Shown piece after piece: positions 34,040 through 44,773 of a DNA stretch of 64,000 nucleotides; within the stretch, counting starts at the first letter, position 1, and each line of letters opens with the position of its first letter. A program made the translations under genes and the position numbers. The notes below the pieces were generated by a model, which saw nothing but the letters and a program-made list of their open reading frames with translations, searched no databases and had not been told where the DNA came from. Location: contig BCHH01000003.1 in the NCBI GenBank assembly GCA_001599595.1, forward strand, positions 1,114,194-1,178,193, read 5' to 3'. The stretch is from Beverwykella pulmonaria. Its lineage: Eukaryota; Ascomycota; Dothideomycetes; Pleosporales; Melanommataceae.

Positions 34040-35311
34040 TTATAGCCCTAAGTCAATGTTGCGCACATCAAATGTAAACTCCTGCTCTTTCCGTGGTGCC
34101 CTCCATGCCAACACGAGCCACGTGAGCCATTCCATGAGGATCGTTGCCGCCCAGCCGCGGTCTTTTATGGTTTCGAATCCGAAATTGGCTTCTTTGACAG
34201 CGGCATTGATTCGAGGTCGGCGAAGGTCATCATAGTGCTGGAAAAGTTCTTGAATTGATCTGGCGTGGTGGTGGTTGAGAATGCGGGAAAGCAGAACAGT
34301 GTCTTCGAGTGCTAGCCCGACGCTTTCCCCTTGCGGTGGCATCTGAGTTGTGCGTTAGCGATATTTTGAAGTATGCGTATTGATTGAATGACACACAGCG
34401 TGAGCCGCATCTCCTAGAAGCAACATGCGCCCCGAAATCCATACTCCATCTTCTGATAGCCGGTACACGGGATAAAGAGTAATGTCGTCCGTTCTATCGA
34501 GAACCGTATCTAGCGTAGGCAGCGTGGGGCTGGAGAAACGCCTCAAAAGATCTCGCTTCAAAGCGTCTTGATCCTCGCCCTTGATTATCCAGCCTTGTCT
34601 ACTTCCGACGTCTTTGGTACCCATCACTGCAGCGATATATAAGCGGGATTTCTCAGGGTTTGTGTACGACAGGAGCAATGAGCCGAACCGACTGAAAAAG
34701 AGTGATGTGGTTTCAATAGGGATGGTATCGCGAAGATCGGCGGCGTCTAACAATCCCCAGGCGTTAGCCACGCCAGTGTATTCAGGCTTCCGGTCCGGCT
34801 GGATGAATTTCGTGCGAATAGAGGAGTGAATTCCATCACATCCAAGTAAGATGTCGCCTTCTACCACCATTCCGTCTTCGAATATAGCCGTGATCTTTTC
34901 CTGCTCTTCCGTCACCGCTTGAATCTTCTTTGCGTATTGAACCTCAACGCCAAGCTCGTTCAAAGTCGCCAACATGGCCTGGAGTAGATCGTGGCGCATG
35001 ACGCGTAACGCACGATGTTTAAATTTCTCAATGTTGTCGAAGTTAATCGTTCCGAGTTGCTGTCCCGTTCGAAGCGAGGCGACTTCGATGTGTTTGACTT
35101 CACACCCGAGATGCACAAGGCGTGCAAGGACTCCCAAATACTCTAAGTATCGTAGGGCGTTAGGGGTCAGATTGATGGCACCTCCGATGGTCGCAGGCTC
35201 AGATTTGATCTCGAATACGGAGCAGGTCACACGGTTGAATTTAGTGAGTGCAATAGCAGCCGCAATTCCTGCGATTCCGCCTCCGATGATGATGGCATGC
35301 TGGACTGTCAT
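34040..35311 (-). CDS. FAD-dependent monooxygenase, salicylate hydroxylase-like
   Basis: Exons 35311-34397 and 34342-34040, with a 54-bp phase-0 intron (GTGTGT donor, CGCTAAC branch site), give 405 aa. The N-terminal FAD Rossmann motif is IIIGGGIAGIAAAIAL. The second FAD/NADPH motif is ILLGCDGIHSSIRTKF (DG motif) and the third is MLLLGDAAHA-MPPQGESVGL, which is rebuilt exactly across the splice. Length and order match class A flavoprotein monooxygenases that hydroxylate aromatic or polyketide-type substrates with NAD(P)H. No transit or signal peptide is evident. It lies 667 bp downstream of a P450 on the same strand, suggesting a two-gene oxidative module, which is an inference from position. 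Confidence 0.9.
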
Positions 35312-35977
35312 TGTGCTGTATCAGGAATCCAAGAACGGTTTACTTGTAGGACTCGAAAAGCTTCGTCCTTCTTATATCCTTCAAAAGTGCAAATATTTCG
35401 GGTGTGCCGTCGCGAAGAATGCGAGATACGCATTGTGGCTTGTTGCACAGCTGAGTCTAAGATTACGCGGCTTGCCTCTGTCCTTTAAGGTCTCTAATGT
35501 GTGTACCTACCAGTCTATTTCAAGTCTAGAATGAATGATTAATGAAAAAGAATTCGTCAGGTAGGAATAAGATGGGGGAGAGCCATGGCAAGAGTTTTAG
35601 CACCTACGCGCTATTCTATTTTGGACAAGCACGTTTTTGAATTAATTTCAAATGGGCTGTTGCTGCGAACTGGAATCCAAAACAGCAGATACAATCCCAA
35701 GATAGTGAGTACTCAAGCCACTTCGCCACGCTATTCAATGGTAACAGATACAGGACTTTGTCGGGAAACTTGTCCCAAAGCATCCATCCCATACTCGTAT
35801 GCATCTTACTTCTTATAAAAGGTGCTCATTCTATGCTTTGTCTCGCCCTCATATTGCGCAAGATCCACCAAAGCCTGTTCTCCTTCCCGAATAATGGCTT
35901 GTCGAATGGCTTCACTTCTTGGCTTAATGCTAACCTTGAATGGTTGTGGGCGCATGTTCAAGCCGTTCCTAATTCTA
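35312..35977. other. Intergenic region between P450 and FMO
   Basis: About 0.67 kb holding the terminator of the P450 gene and the promoter of the monooxygenase gene. No credible coding sequence was seen. Confidence 0.5.
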
Positions 35978-37640
35978 TTAGCACATGGTCCTTTGAATAG
36001 AAAGATGCGATGCATACGTGTAGTCAAAGATATCCACGGGAATCGGTTTCCCACTTTCATCAAGCGCAGGTTCAATTTTGAACCCCCAGACCAAGCGCGC
36101 GACCGTCAACCAAGTCCCCTGCTCTGCTAGTGCTTGCCCAGAGCAGATTCTTCGACCCCAGCCAAATGTCATGTAGCCCTTCTCGCCAGGGAAAGGTCTC
36201 GCGTCAGGACTGTTTTTAATGAACCTGTTCGGGTTAAATCGGTCTGGATCCGGGAATTCTCGCTCATTACGGTGAATCGCCCACACATTTCCTTGAATCC
36301 AAGTCGATTTCGGAATTAGCCAGCCGTTATAGTAATCATCTTGAATTGGTGCATGAGGTTGGCCACCGATGATAGCAACGGAACGCCATCGGAAGACTTC
36401 CTTGACGAGAGCGCGCATGTAAGGTAGGTTAGCATCGTCTTCAAAAGATGGACTGCGGTCCGATCCTACTACACGATCGAGTTCCTCCCATGCTGGAATT
36501 AGCGTCTCTGGGAATGCGCGCATGGCGAGAATAGCAGTGATCAAAGTGCTACTCGATGTGTCCGAGCCAGCCCCAAACAGGTTACCAGATAGTGCGGAAA
36601 TCTCTTGAGGCCGGAGGTTGTACTTGGGCTGTTCTTTGAACAGCATTTTCGCATAGCAGTCTTCATGTCCAGGAGTCTCATTGGCCTCAGCAGTGAGGGA
36701 GTAGAAGAAGTCGTGGCCACGGTGATTCCCGCGTTTTCCTCCAAGGCCGTGCTTCCACGGAGCGTACGCGGTGGGAACTTTAGCGAGTATAGGGAAGGTT
36801 TCCAGCAACATGGGGAAGGTTTTTCCAGGTACATTCAAGTCTGCGGCTCTATGCATAACTGCAATAACCTCTGTGATAATTGGGTCCTTAGGATCACCCA
36901 CTCGCCGACCGAAGCCAATAATGGAGACAACACTGGTCGCATAGCGCTCGAAATGTGCCACATACTCCTCAGGAGATGTGAGTAGATCCAAAGCCACTAC
37001 TTTGCTCTCATCGTTCTGGAAGTCGCGGTATCGCTTTACTTGCTGGATGCCGACGCCCTGGTGCATTAACTTTCTCTGCACTCGGAAGCGATCTCGTTCT
37101 GCCTGCGTAGTTGTGATCATGTTGACGAGGTTATTTTGGCCTGCGCCCAGCTCGGCAAATACAAGCATACGCGGACGGGAGCAGTAGATGCCCGCTCGTT
37201 TGTCGAGAAGCTCGCTGGCAGCCCAGGCATCATTGATCCAGACTGTTGGGTTCCTGGGCCGTACTGAGTAGAATATCAAAGTTGCTGATGAAGGCTACTG
37301 ACCTTCCTATCCAGTAGGTGATCAAAGGGGTATTGTACTTCTTCGATAGTTCTTCAAAGTATATCCAGGGTTTGTTGTCTGGAAGCTGAAAGGTGTTTCC
37401 GACGATGGGCAGCGGTAATGGCCCAGGGGGCTATCATTCAATTAGAACACGTGATTTTCATGTAATAGAGTGTTGTCTGACCATCTTTGATCTCAGATAT
37501 AGCATCCACGCATAGTCTGCAAGCACTCCTACGGCCGCGGTAACGAACAAGACCAGGACAATAGTCCCAGCCCCGAACTTCGATATACCATGCTGAATAT
37601 AGTGCAGAGGTAGTGCCTCGAATAACTGCTCGATTGCCAT
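35978..37640 (-). CDS. Cytochrome P450 monooxygenase (group I)
   Basis: Three exons: 37640-37482, 37430-37303 and 37253-35978, with introns of 51 and 49 bp (phases 0 and 2), give 520 aa. A membrane anchor lies near residues 25-45 (GTIVLVLFVTAAVGVLADY). Splicing creates the hinge PPGPLPLPIVGNTFQLP and then WIGRNPTVWINDAWAASELL. Catalytic features are intact: I-helix FGAGSDTSSST, ExxR in KEVFRW, FNPNRF, and heme loop FGWGRRICSGQ with the Cys ligand. The first intron has a GTCAGA donor, unusual for fungi but needed for the hinge. The substrate is unknown. It is only modestly similar to the P450 at 22.9-24.7 kb, so the two are not a recent duplication. Transcribed in the same direction as the FAD monooxygenase downstream. 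Confidence 0.88.
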
Positions 37641-38804
37641 GGCTTCTATCGTTTCGTGCTTGGATGTAGAGTGGAAAGCTAAAGCTGAGGTCGGTTCAAA
37701 CTTTAGAATTCGAGAGGCGCCCGGTTCGGCAACAAATGCGCCCTGGATATTGAACAGCCAGTAAGCAGAGTCGAACCCCTGTCTGTGGTAGTACACCGTG
37801 CTTTCATGTGACCTATCTGGGGTCGACATTTGTCAGTTTCTTGGAGAAATATCGTAACCCCACATTGGAGTGGTGGGGCAGGTGGCCGGCAAATTCACAC
37901 TGCACCTCTAGATTGGCGGAGAAGCCGAATAGCCGTGGGTTTCCGACAGCAACCCTTTGCTTGTTCCCGGAGAAGATAACTCAATTTATCGCGATACCTC
38001 TCGATCAAGCGTAGATCTGTAGCATGGAATGAAGTACGAACTTCATTTGTTGGCAGTCCGTTCTGCAAACCTTCTCAAAACACCTATGTCCACACGATAT
38101 CTTTTCAGCAGCATGGAGAAATAATAATAATTGTCTCTGTCAAGTGTCTATATCCCCGAAAATTCTTTAGATGACACCATTGGTGATGTCAAGCCTGGGA
38201 ATCAAGCCTCTTGCAGCTCTGGATGCTTCGACAACCAGTAGGCAGACGTAGAAGGGCAATTACTCAAATTCAAGCCGATAGCACAATTCATGCTGATCAT
38301 ATCAGTGTTTAACGATGAATGCAGTATTTAGACGCGATAGAAGTTGGGCTGTGGAGAGTTAAGGCGGCTCTAGAAGATAACGTGGTCCGTGCATCGTCAC
38401 TCACCTCGGTATCATGGTTCCTTCCGTTTATTCCTTCTAGTTTCAACTTTCTGCTTACCGACTCTATTACATTTCCTTATAACTGATGTTGGGTTGACTT
38501 AGGTGCCTCCATATCTGTAGGCTTTTGCATCCGAAAATAGAGGCCTCTAAGCCGGCAATTTCGCGGGCCCGGAAAGTGGTCGACCCATGTTCATTACATA
38601 ATTCTCGTCAACTATAAGAAGCTTACCATGCCCGGTTTTATTTCACCTTGAACCTCTCAACCCTCACTCTCCATTTTCTGCCGGCTCTCTCCCGTGCACG
38701 GTACCTATTGCCCTGTTATACCATTCCTCGACGCCCTGTCTAACATAGTTCCAGCTTCTATTCTACCCGCGACGAAGTTGTTCTGGAAATAGATCATAAG
38801 GGGA
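37641..38804. other. Intergenic region
   Basis: About 1.2 kb upstream of the P450 and downstream of the second AAA/nuclease gene. Only short unrecognised frames; an ATAATAATAAT run occurs near 38121. Confidence 0.45.
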
Positions 38805-41315
38805 CTAAAGAGTTGCCGACGCTGTCTCAGGAGAGCGGTCCGAGTCAGGTACGCCTAGGAGATCCCCGTTCACAAGTTGAAAGTTGTCGACCCATTTACC
38901 ATCCTTATTCATCTCCCGCACGACCATCTGGCGCGACCCAACAATCACCACTACAAAAGCACGGAATTTTTTGTCCTTAATCGCGTTTTGGACCGTAGAC
39001 CCCGAAACATAGGACTGGAGCTGTTTGCGGACCAACCCAGTTTTTGGAGAGTTTCCGTCTACCCAGCTTTTGATGGTGCCGCTTCGGTATGCGTCATTTT
39101 TGAATGATAGCTTAAGAATCTGGTTTAGGTCCTTGGTCTCAAGATCCTTTGCTTTGTCGATATCACTTTTCTTCTCGGCTCTCTTTCCCATTCCCAAATA
39201 ACGGATTGGGATGTTCTTGAACTCGATGAGAGTGTAGACGTTTTCGTTGGTAACGAGGAGGTCAACAAAACCCAAGCGCTTAGTATCCTAACGTTTATCA
39301 GCTTCACATTAACTCTCATTGTATATTAAAACTGGGCTTACCTTCGTGACTTGATACTCGACTTCCGATTTTAGGGACTCATTCTCCAGTATCGTCCACA
39401 GAATACTGTCTCGATGGTGCTCCTCCTTTGAAAACGCGTCTCCAAAAATATCGCGCCGTCGTAGCAGGTAACGGTACCCCCTTAGAACATCAATTGGATT
39501 TCCTTTCCTAGCAAAAGTGTCCACAGCATTCTTCATGAAGTGGTATACCCCAAGCCGATCTAAAAGCGCAAATCCAAACCTTTTCGCGGCGACGCGATTA
39601 GGGATCGTCAGCTTTGACAGGTCATTTGGATCAATAGTTAGGCCACCCATGTAGACCATTAAGGATCGCCAAGCAGATATATCAGCTACTCCGGTAGCCT
39701 GGATAGCCTAAGTAGATTATAAGTTGCCACATTTACAATACGAATAGAATGTGGCTTACCAGTTCGGACAGCTTAAAGCTGCGAAGCAATGCATTATAAG
39801 GAATCCTCTTGTAAGAACCGTGTCCATCTTGTTCAAGTGCTAACCTCATGTCTTTCACTACTACAGGTGCCCCCGCACAAGCTTTTAAGAAGGCCTCAGA
39901 CACCTCTGAGTTTTGAGGATCTCGAGCGTCGGGTTTTTCCCCACACCTAACGGCCTATAAACTCAAAATTAGTAGAGTTATATGGTCTTATTCTTGACGT
40001 ACCTCAAGATATGAAAGAGCAGTCTGAGTATTGAAAACCGTCTCTACCCTCCGCCCATCACAGAAGTGATAACCATTGGCGTAATGGGTTAATTGCTCAA
40101 GGTGCCTTTGCGCCTCCTGCTCATCATTACAGATGATATTTAGTGCCTCTAACACGTCAGATCGAGTTAAACCGCAAAGGCCAGCTATTCCCGAGTTGAA
40201 AGAGACATTTTCCTGATTGTTGGCGCCACTAATAAGGTCGCTTAGGAGAAGAGGCGTAACACCAGTGATATACACCCTTCGAATGCCGTGGGTCGATTTC
40301 GTACCAGCTTTAACATTAGACCAAAAGGACTTTAGAACACGAGAGGGCTCGGATTCAGACCATGATCCCGGGTTGTGCGGATCCATATAATCATTAGCGC
40401 AGGAATCATATTCATCCGCTAGTAGATAGATCTGGAGGCGTTAGAACACATTATCATGATAGATTATAACATACTCCCAGCACATTCCGTAGGGGATGGT
40501 CCGTCTTGTTACTCTCATGAATGCTTTGAAGCGAGGAATTAACAGCACGAATGAGAATATCAAGATTTCCGGTTGGGTCGTTTTCATCAAAAGCAGATGT
40601 CTTCGATTCAAATGGCTCGCCGAGCAATACAGAGTAGTCATTTATGAAATCTGTTAGGCCGCGATTAATTTCTCTCGAAATTAATAGCGCGGCTTCATCC
40701 AAGTTGCGAGAGCGCTTGGGGCGGGAGAAGTCGAATTCCAGAATAAGGTATTGTCCAGAGTAGACTTTTGTTTCAGAGCTAATTCGATCTATATCAAGGC
40801 CCTATTGGGCGTAAGTAATAAATCGCCATGAAGGTTGCATTACACACCTTAAATAGAGCATCGTAGTCTTTGATAAACTGAACCCCGTGAAAGTATCGTA
40901 GCATAGTGATAGTCATCGACTTTCCAAATCGCCTAGGACGGCAAACGAGCTGAACACTTGGCCCCTTATGAATCCGAGCAATATATTCCGTCTTGTCGAA
41001 GTATGCCCATCCAGGGTTTTGACGAATGATACGGAAGTCCGCGATGCCCAAGGGGAAATGTTCGAGGCCATCTGAGAACACAAGCCTTGGGGTAGAACGT
41101 GGAGCGGGACTTGGGGGGGATACTGCGGTTGATTCTAGGCGAGGCGTCGTAAACCTAGACCTAGACCTCGAAGACGACGTGAAACTTCGGCAGGTAATCT
41201 CGGGACGGTTTCGAGCATCGCGATAGAGGAAGAAAGTGTGGGGAGAAAGAAGCCGGCGATTTGCCAGCTCTGTGTATTGCTTGCATAAGATAATAGACCT
41301 GTTTCCAATCGTCAT
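38805..41315 (-). CDS. AAA-ATPase-like / PD-(D/E)XK nuclease protein (paralogue 2)
   Basis: Six exons: 41315-40848, 40801-40475, 40431-40003, 39954-39760, 39707-39342 and 39287-38805. Introns of 46, 43, 48, 52 and 54 bp are all phase 0, giving 755 aa. The first 75 residues are basic and Ser/Pro-rich with no SAM-like domain. The ATPase domain has the P-loop VCRPRRFGKSMTITMLRY (about 130) and Walker B IYLLADEYDS. The nuclease core is intact: Asp604 in LGFVDLLV and Glu617-x-Lys619 in LIEFKN. Three introns sit at the same places as in the 11.2-13.9 kb paralogue, and one internal exon is 366 nt in both. The genes therefore share ancestry, although protein identity is low to moderate. The cellular role is unknown; an ATP-dependent nuclease acting on nucleic acid is the natural inference. 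Confidence 0.85.
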
Positions 41316-42946
41316 GTCGAAGGAGTTAAAGAGCGGAAGGAAGTTTGATGGACGAAGGACAGATCCGGAAAAATCGTTTATCCTTTCCTGAGATCAACGC
41401 CAAGACATCGTCTCCGGAAAAGAATACTCTACTGATCCTCATGTGATGGCCATCACAGATAGTAATTCTTAGCCTACTTAGACCCACGACACAAGTCTAG
41501 CTAAACGCGGTCTAGATCTATTTATATAACGTCGGTGAAGTACCTACATAGCCACGTGAGTTAGTAGTAGGAATCTTGCAGGTATGGGAGGATGCTCACG
41601 ATTTCTAGCTCTCCATGTTATTCCGACGGCTATAAGCTATCACTAGGGCGATGATAGGATGGTCGTCTAGCGGTTAGGTCTCGCACGATTGTAAGACGGC
41701 TAGCGCCCTCTCCCTCTTCGACTCTAAGTCGGTAGGGAAACAGGGCTAGGCACTAGAGCCTCCTCCATCCTCCTTCCTATTACCGCGTCGCGCACGACCC
41801 ATGTTTTTAGGAACGCTACCTTTTATCCCTTAGGGTGAGGGGGGCGGGGGTGGCATAAATAGTTCGAAGTGCCGTGTAATACGGAGTAGATGTAGCGAAG
41901 GAGGGACTTTGGATCTAGAAGGGGTGCTGTAGCTTTGGAGCGAGCGAGCAAGCGAGCGAGTAGGTTATCCATAGTGAACACGCTAGATCAAGGCAAGTGT
42001 AGGGGATAGAAGAGAACGGAATGCGCGCTTCCTAGGACCTGTTAGGGAGAGGAAAGATGGGTTTAGGACTCCATTTATGTGCAGGTGGAGGAAGTCGAGG
42101 AGGCTTAGAATAGGCACCCTCAACATAGGTTCCCTGCGTCAGCCGAGGGCACTGTGGCATAGTGAGCAGAATTAGCATATTGTTAGGGCGTCTCGCAAGC
42201 GCCCATCGATAGGACCGAGCAGAGGGCAAGGTGGCATTGGGTAGGAGGGTGAGCTTTTTGACGGCGATGCAGACATGAGGCAGAGGGGAGGCGGAAGGGT
42301 AGGGATGCAGCGAGACGATAAGGGACGGAAGACCGAGCATCGACCACAAGCGGGGCCGGGGGTGGGGGAGAGAATCGAGGGTGTGTTGGCGATGGAAAAC
42401 GCGATGGACGCGACGCTGCAAGGAGTCTTGGTTGTGGGACGCAAATTGGAAACATGACATTACAGAACCGTTAGATTTCAATGGTCGGGCACGGAAGAAC
42501 CGCGAAGGCTGGCGATGGCTTGGCGGTCAGCGCAAACGCGTGCAGTGACCACTTTCCCCCAAGTCTTAAACCTCAATCCTGAAAGAGCCTTGAATTAGCT
42601 TTCGAAGAATGCTCTCGATTTCACAGTTTCCATCGCCATTCTCAGCCGCAAAACGATGTGGAAGGATTGCAGCAATCTCCTTGTTCAGGCCACCCATTAG
42701 CACTCCGAGCCGGAGGGAGACTGTAGGTCAGTATTCTGCTGCCTAGTTTTTACGGCGAAGGATTTTGGTTTGAGGCCACGTTTCATCAATGCTAAATATT
42801 TCGAGGCTAAGATAAGTTTGATTGAAAGCCATTGTTTGCGGGTACGATAGTGCATCAAGTGTACACGCCCCTGATAGTTTGAGCCTATTCAATAAAATCG
42901 GTCAACGCCAGAATTATCGCTCCTTTTGTCATTCAAACTTTCCAAT
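41316..42946. other. Intergenic accessory region
   Basis: About 1.6 kb with a tRNA-like sequence (41657-41737), a GAGC/AAGC tetranucleotide-like run near 41937-41962 and a purine-rich block at 42240-42420. Overlapping minus-strand frames at 42032-42481 are low-complexity and unsupported. Confidence 0.45.
41657..41737 (+). other. tRNA-like sequence (possible SINE head or tRNA relic)
   Basis: GTCGTCTAGCGGTTAGG resembles a tRNA D-arm/A-box, and CTTCGACTCTAAGTCGG, about 55 bp further on, resembles a B-box/T-arm. A TTGTAAG anticodon-loop-like stretch lies between them. The acceptor stem and anticodon stem do not pair well by eye, so a functional tRNA is unlikely. A tRNA-derived repeat or decayed tRNA is more plausible. 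Confidence 0.3.
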
Positions 42947-44773
42947 ATGGCTGGACAGAGATCATGCAATCAATACAGTTTATATCTTTCTCTTCCTCTA
43001 TGCCTCCTCACTGCCCTCACATTCACATCCCTCACTCTCCCCACCAAAGCCCTATCCATCCTCTCCCCACAAACTCCCCTCTCCGGCCCATTAGAACCTA
43101 CTACCTCACCTATAATCGGCATACAAATGAGCTCCACCTACGCTAGCGTTGGCATAGTCCGCAACAACACTGTTCAAATTATCCCAAACAAGTTCGGAAA
43201 TCGCGTCACGCCGAATATAGTGGCGTTCACCGACTACGGTATTCTGATAGGAGAAGAGGCACAGGATTTTATGTATAAATCTCCGGAGAGAACCGTATAT
43301 GATATGGAACGGTTAATTGGGAGAAGTTTTAAGGATAAAGCGGTGCAGGATGCGATTAGAGAGTTTCCGTTTAGTGTGGTAAATGTGTTCGGTAAGCCGA
43401 ACTTCGAGATTGAGTTGAGGGGGGAGACAGTGAGATGTTCGCCTGAGGAAGTTACGGCAGCAGTGCTAGGGAGGATGAAAATGATGGCGGAAGAGTTTCT
43501 TAGTGAAGATGTTACTATGGCGGTAGTAACAGTGCCTGCAGAATTTAATGATGAGCAGAGGGTATGTTGCACTCCTTCCCTTAGACCTTGTGAGAATATA
43601 AACTAATTCGCTAAGTAGGCAGCGACAAGAAAAGCAGGCACAATGGCTGGTCTGAACATTCTCCGCGTCATCAACGAACCCTCAACTGCAGGATTAGCAT
43701 ACAATATCCACAAGATAGATGAAAGCTACCCCCTGTATAGGTCCTCCTCACGGGAGCGGACTATCCTGGTGTATAGCCTTGGTAGCCGTGCCTTTAGTAC
43801 ATGATATCCCTTCTCTTAAAAGAATGAACGCTACTAACGCACAATAGGTATAAGTGTTCTCTCCCTTGAGGACGGCGTTTTTGAAGTCTCCTCCACAGTC
43901 AGCGATGCGCACATAGGCAGAGTAGGGTTCAACGAGAGTCAATTCGCAGCGACAATTGAGTTGACAAAGCGAGCGCTGGGAGAGGCAAAGAGGAATCATA
44001 GTGACATAGACAATATTATTTTGGTAGGAGGGTCCGTGGAGGTGCATAGGATGCTTGAAAAGTACTTTGGCAAGGTGCTGCTCACAGGTATTCATCCAGA
44101 CGAAGTGGTAGCACACGGAGCAGCGATCCAAGCAGAGGTTTTTACTTGGCCGGATGATGTTGGCTGTGTGTTCGGCGAGCCCAGTCCTGTGACGTTGGGT
44201 AAGTCAACATGTCCTTCTCAATTGCCTTAGGGGCTTGATACTGAACGTGCTGCAGGCATTGAGACGACTGGTGGCCTTCTTTGGCCTTTCATTAAGAGAG
44301 GTGCTATGCTCCCAACTAGGAAGTCGCACATCTTCACCACCGCAGTTGAAAACCAAACATCGGTGCTGATACAAGTGTATGCGGGGGAAAGACCGTATAC
44401 CAACGTTAGTCAGCTGCTTGGAGAGTTTGAATTGCAGGGGATTCCTCCGGCGAGACAAGGAGTCCCAAAAATTTCGGTTACATTTGAGTTTGACGATCGC
44501 CGTCATCTAAGGGTGAGCAGAAGAGAGTAAAATGAGATGTTTGATGAAACGCTAATGATTGCATAGGTGACTACAAAGACTATGGAAAATACGGAAAATA
44601 TGGAATTTATTGAAATTGTGGATAGCGAGCTATCGTGGGCGGAGATCGATAGGATGGTGGAAGATGCTGAATTGCATGCTGCTGATGATGTGGTCGATAT
44701 GAGAAACGAGATTGAGAGCTACGCGCACAACAATAAGACAATTCAGATGATGGGTATGGATGGTGTAGTCTGA
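42947..44773 (+). CDS. Divergent Hsp70-like protein with signal peptide, ATPase motifs lost
   Basis: Five exons: 42947-43561, 43619-43796, 43848-44198, 44256-44512 and 44567-44773, with introns of 57, 51, 57 and 54 bp, give 535 aa. A hydrophobic N-terminus (YLSLPLCLLTALTFTSLTL) suggests ER import, as in BiP. Hsp70 blocks follow in order: QIIPNKFGNRVTPNIVAFTD, PERTVYDMERLIGRSF, VVTVPAEFNDEQR, MAGLNILRVINEPSTAGLAY, IDNIILVGGS, and a beta-sandwich substrate-binding part (GIETTGGLLWPFIKRG, QVYAGERPYTNVSQLLGEFE). The phosphate-binding motifs are degenerate: DLGTT is replaced by QMSST and DLGGGTFD by SLGSRAFS. Roughly 100 residues of lobe II are absent between SDAHIGR and ELTKRALGEA. There is no HDEL/KDEL end. 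Consistent splicing over five exons suggests a maintained pseudo-chaperone rather than a fresh pseudogene, but decay cannot be excluded. Confidence 0.75.
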
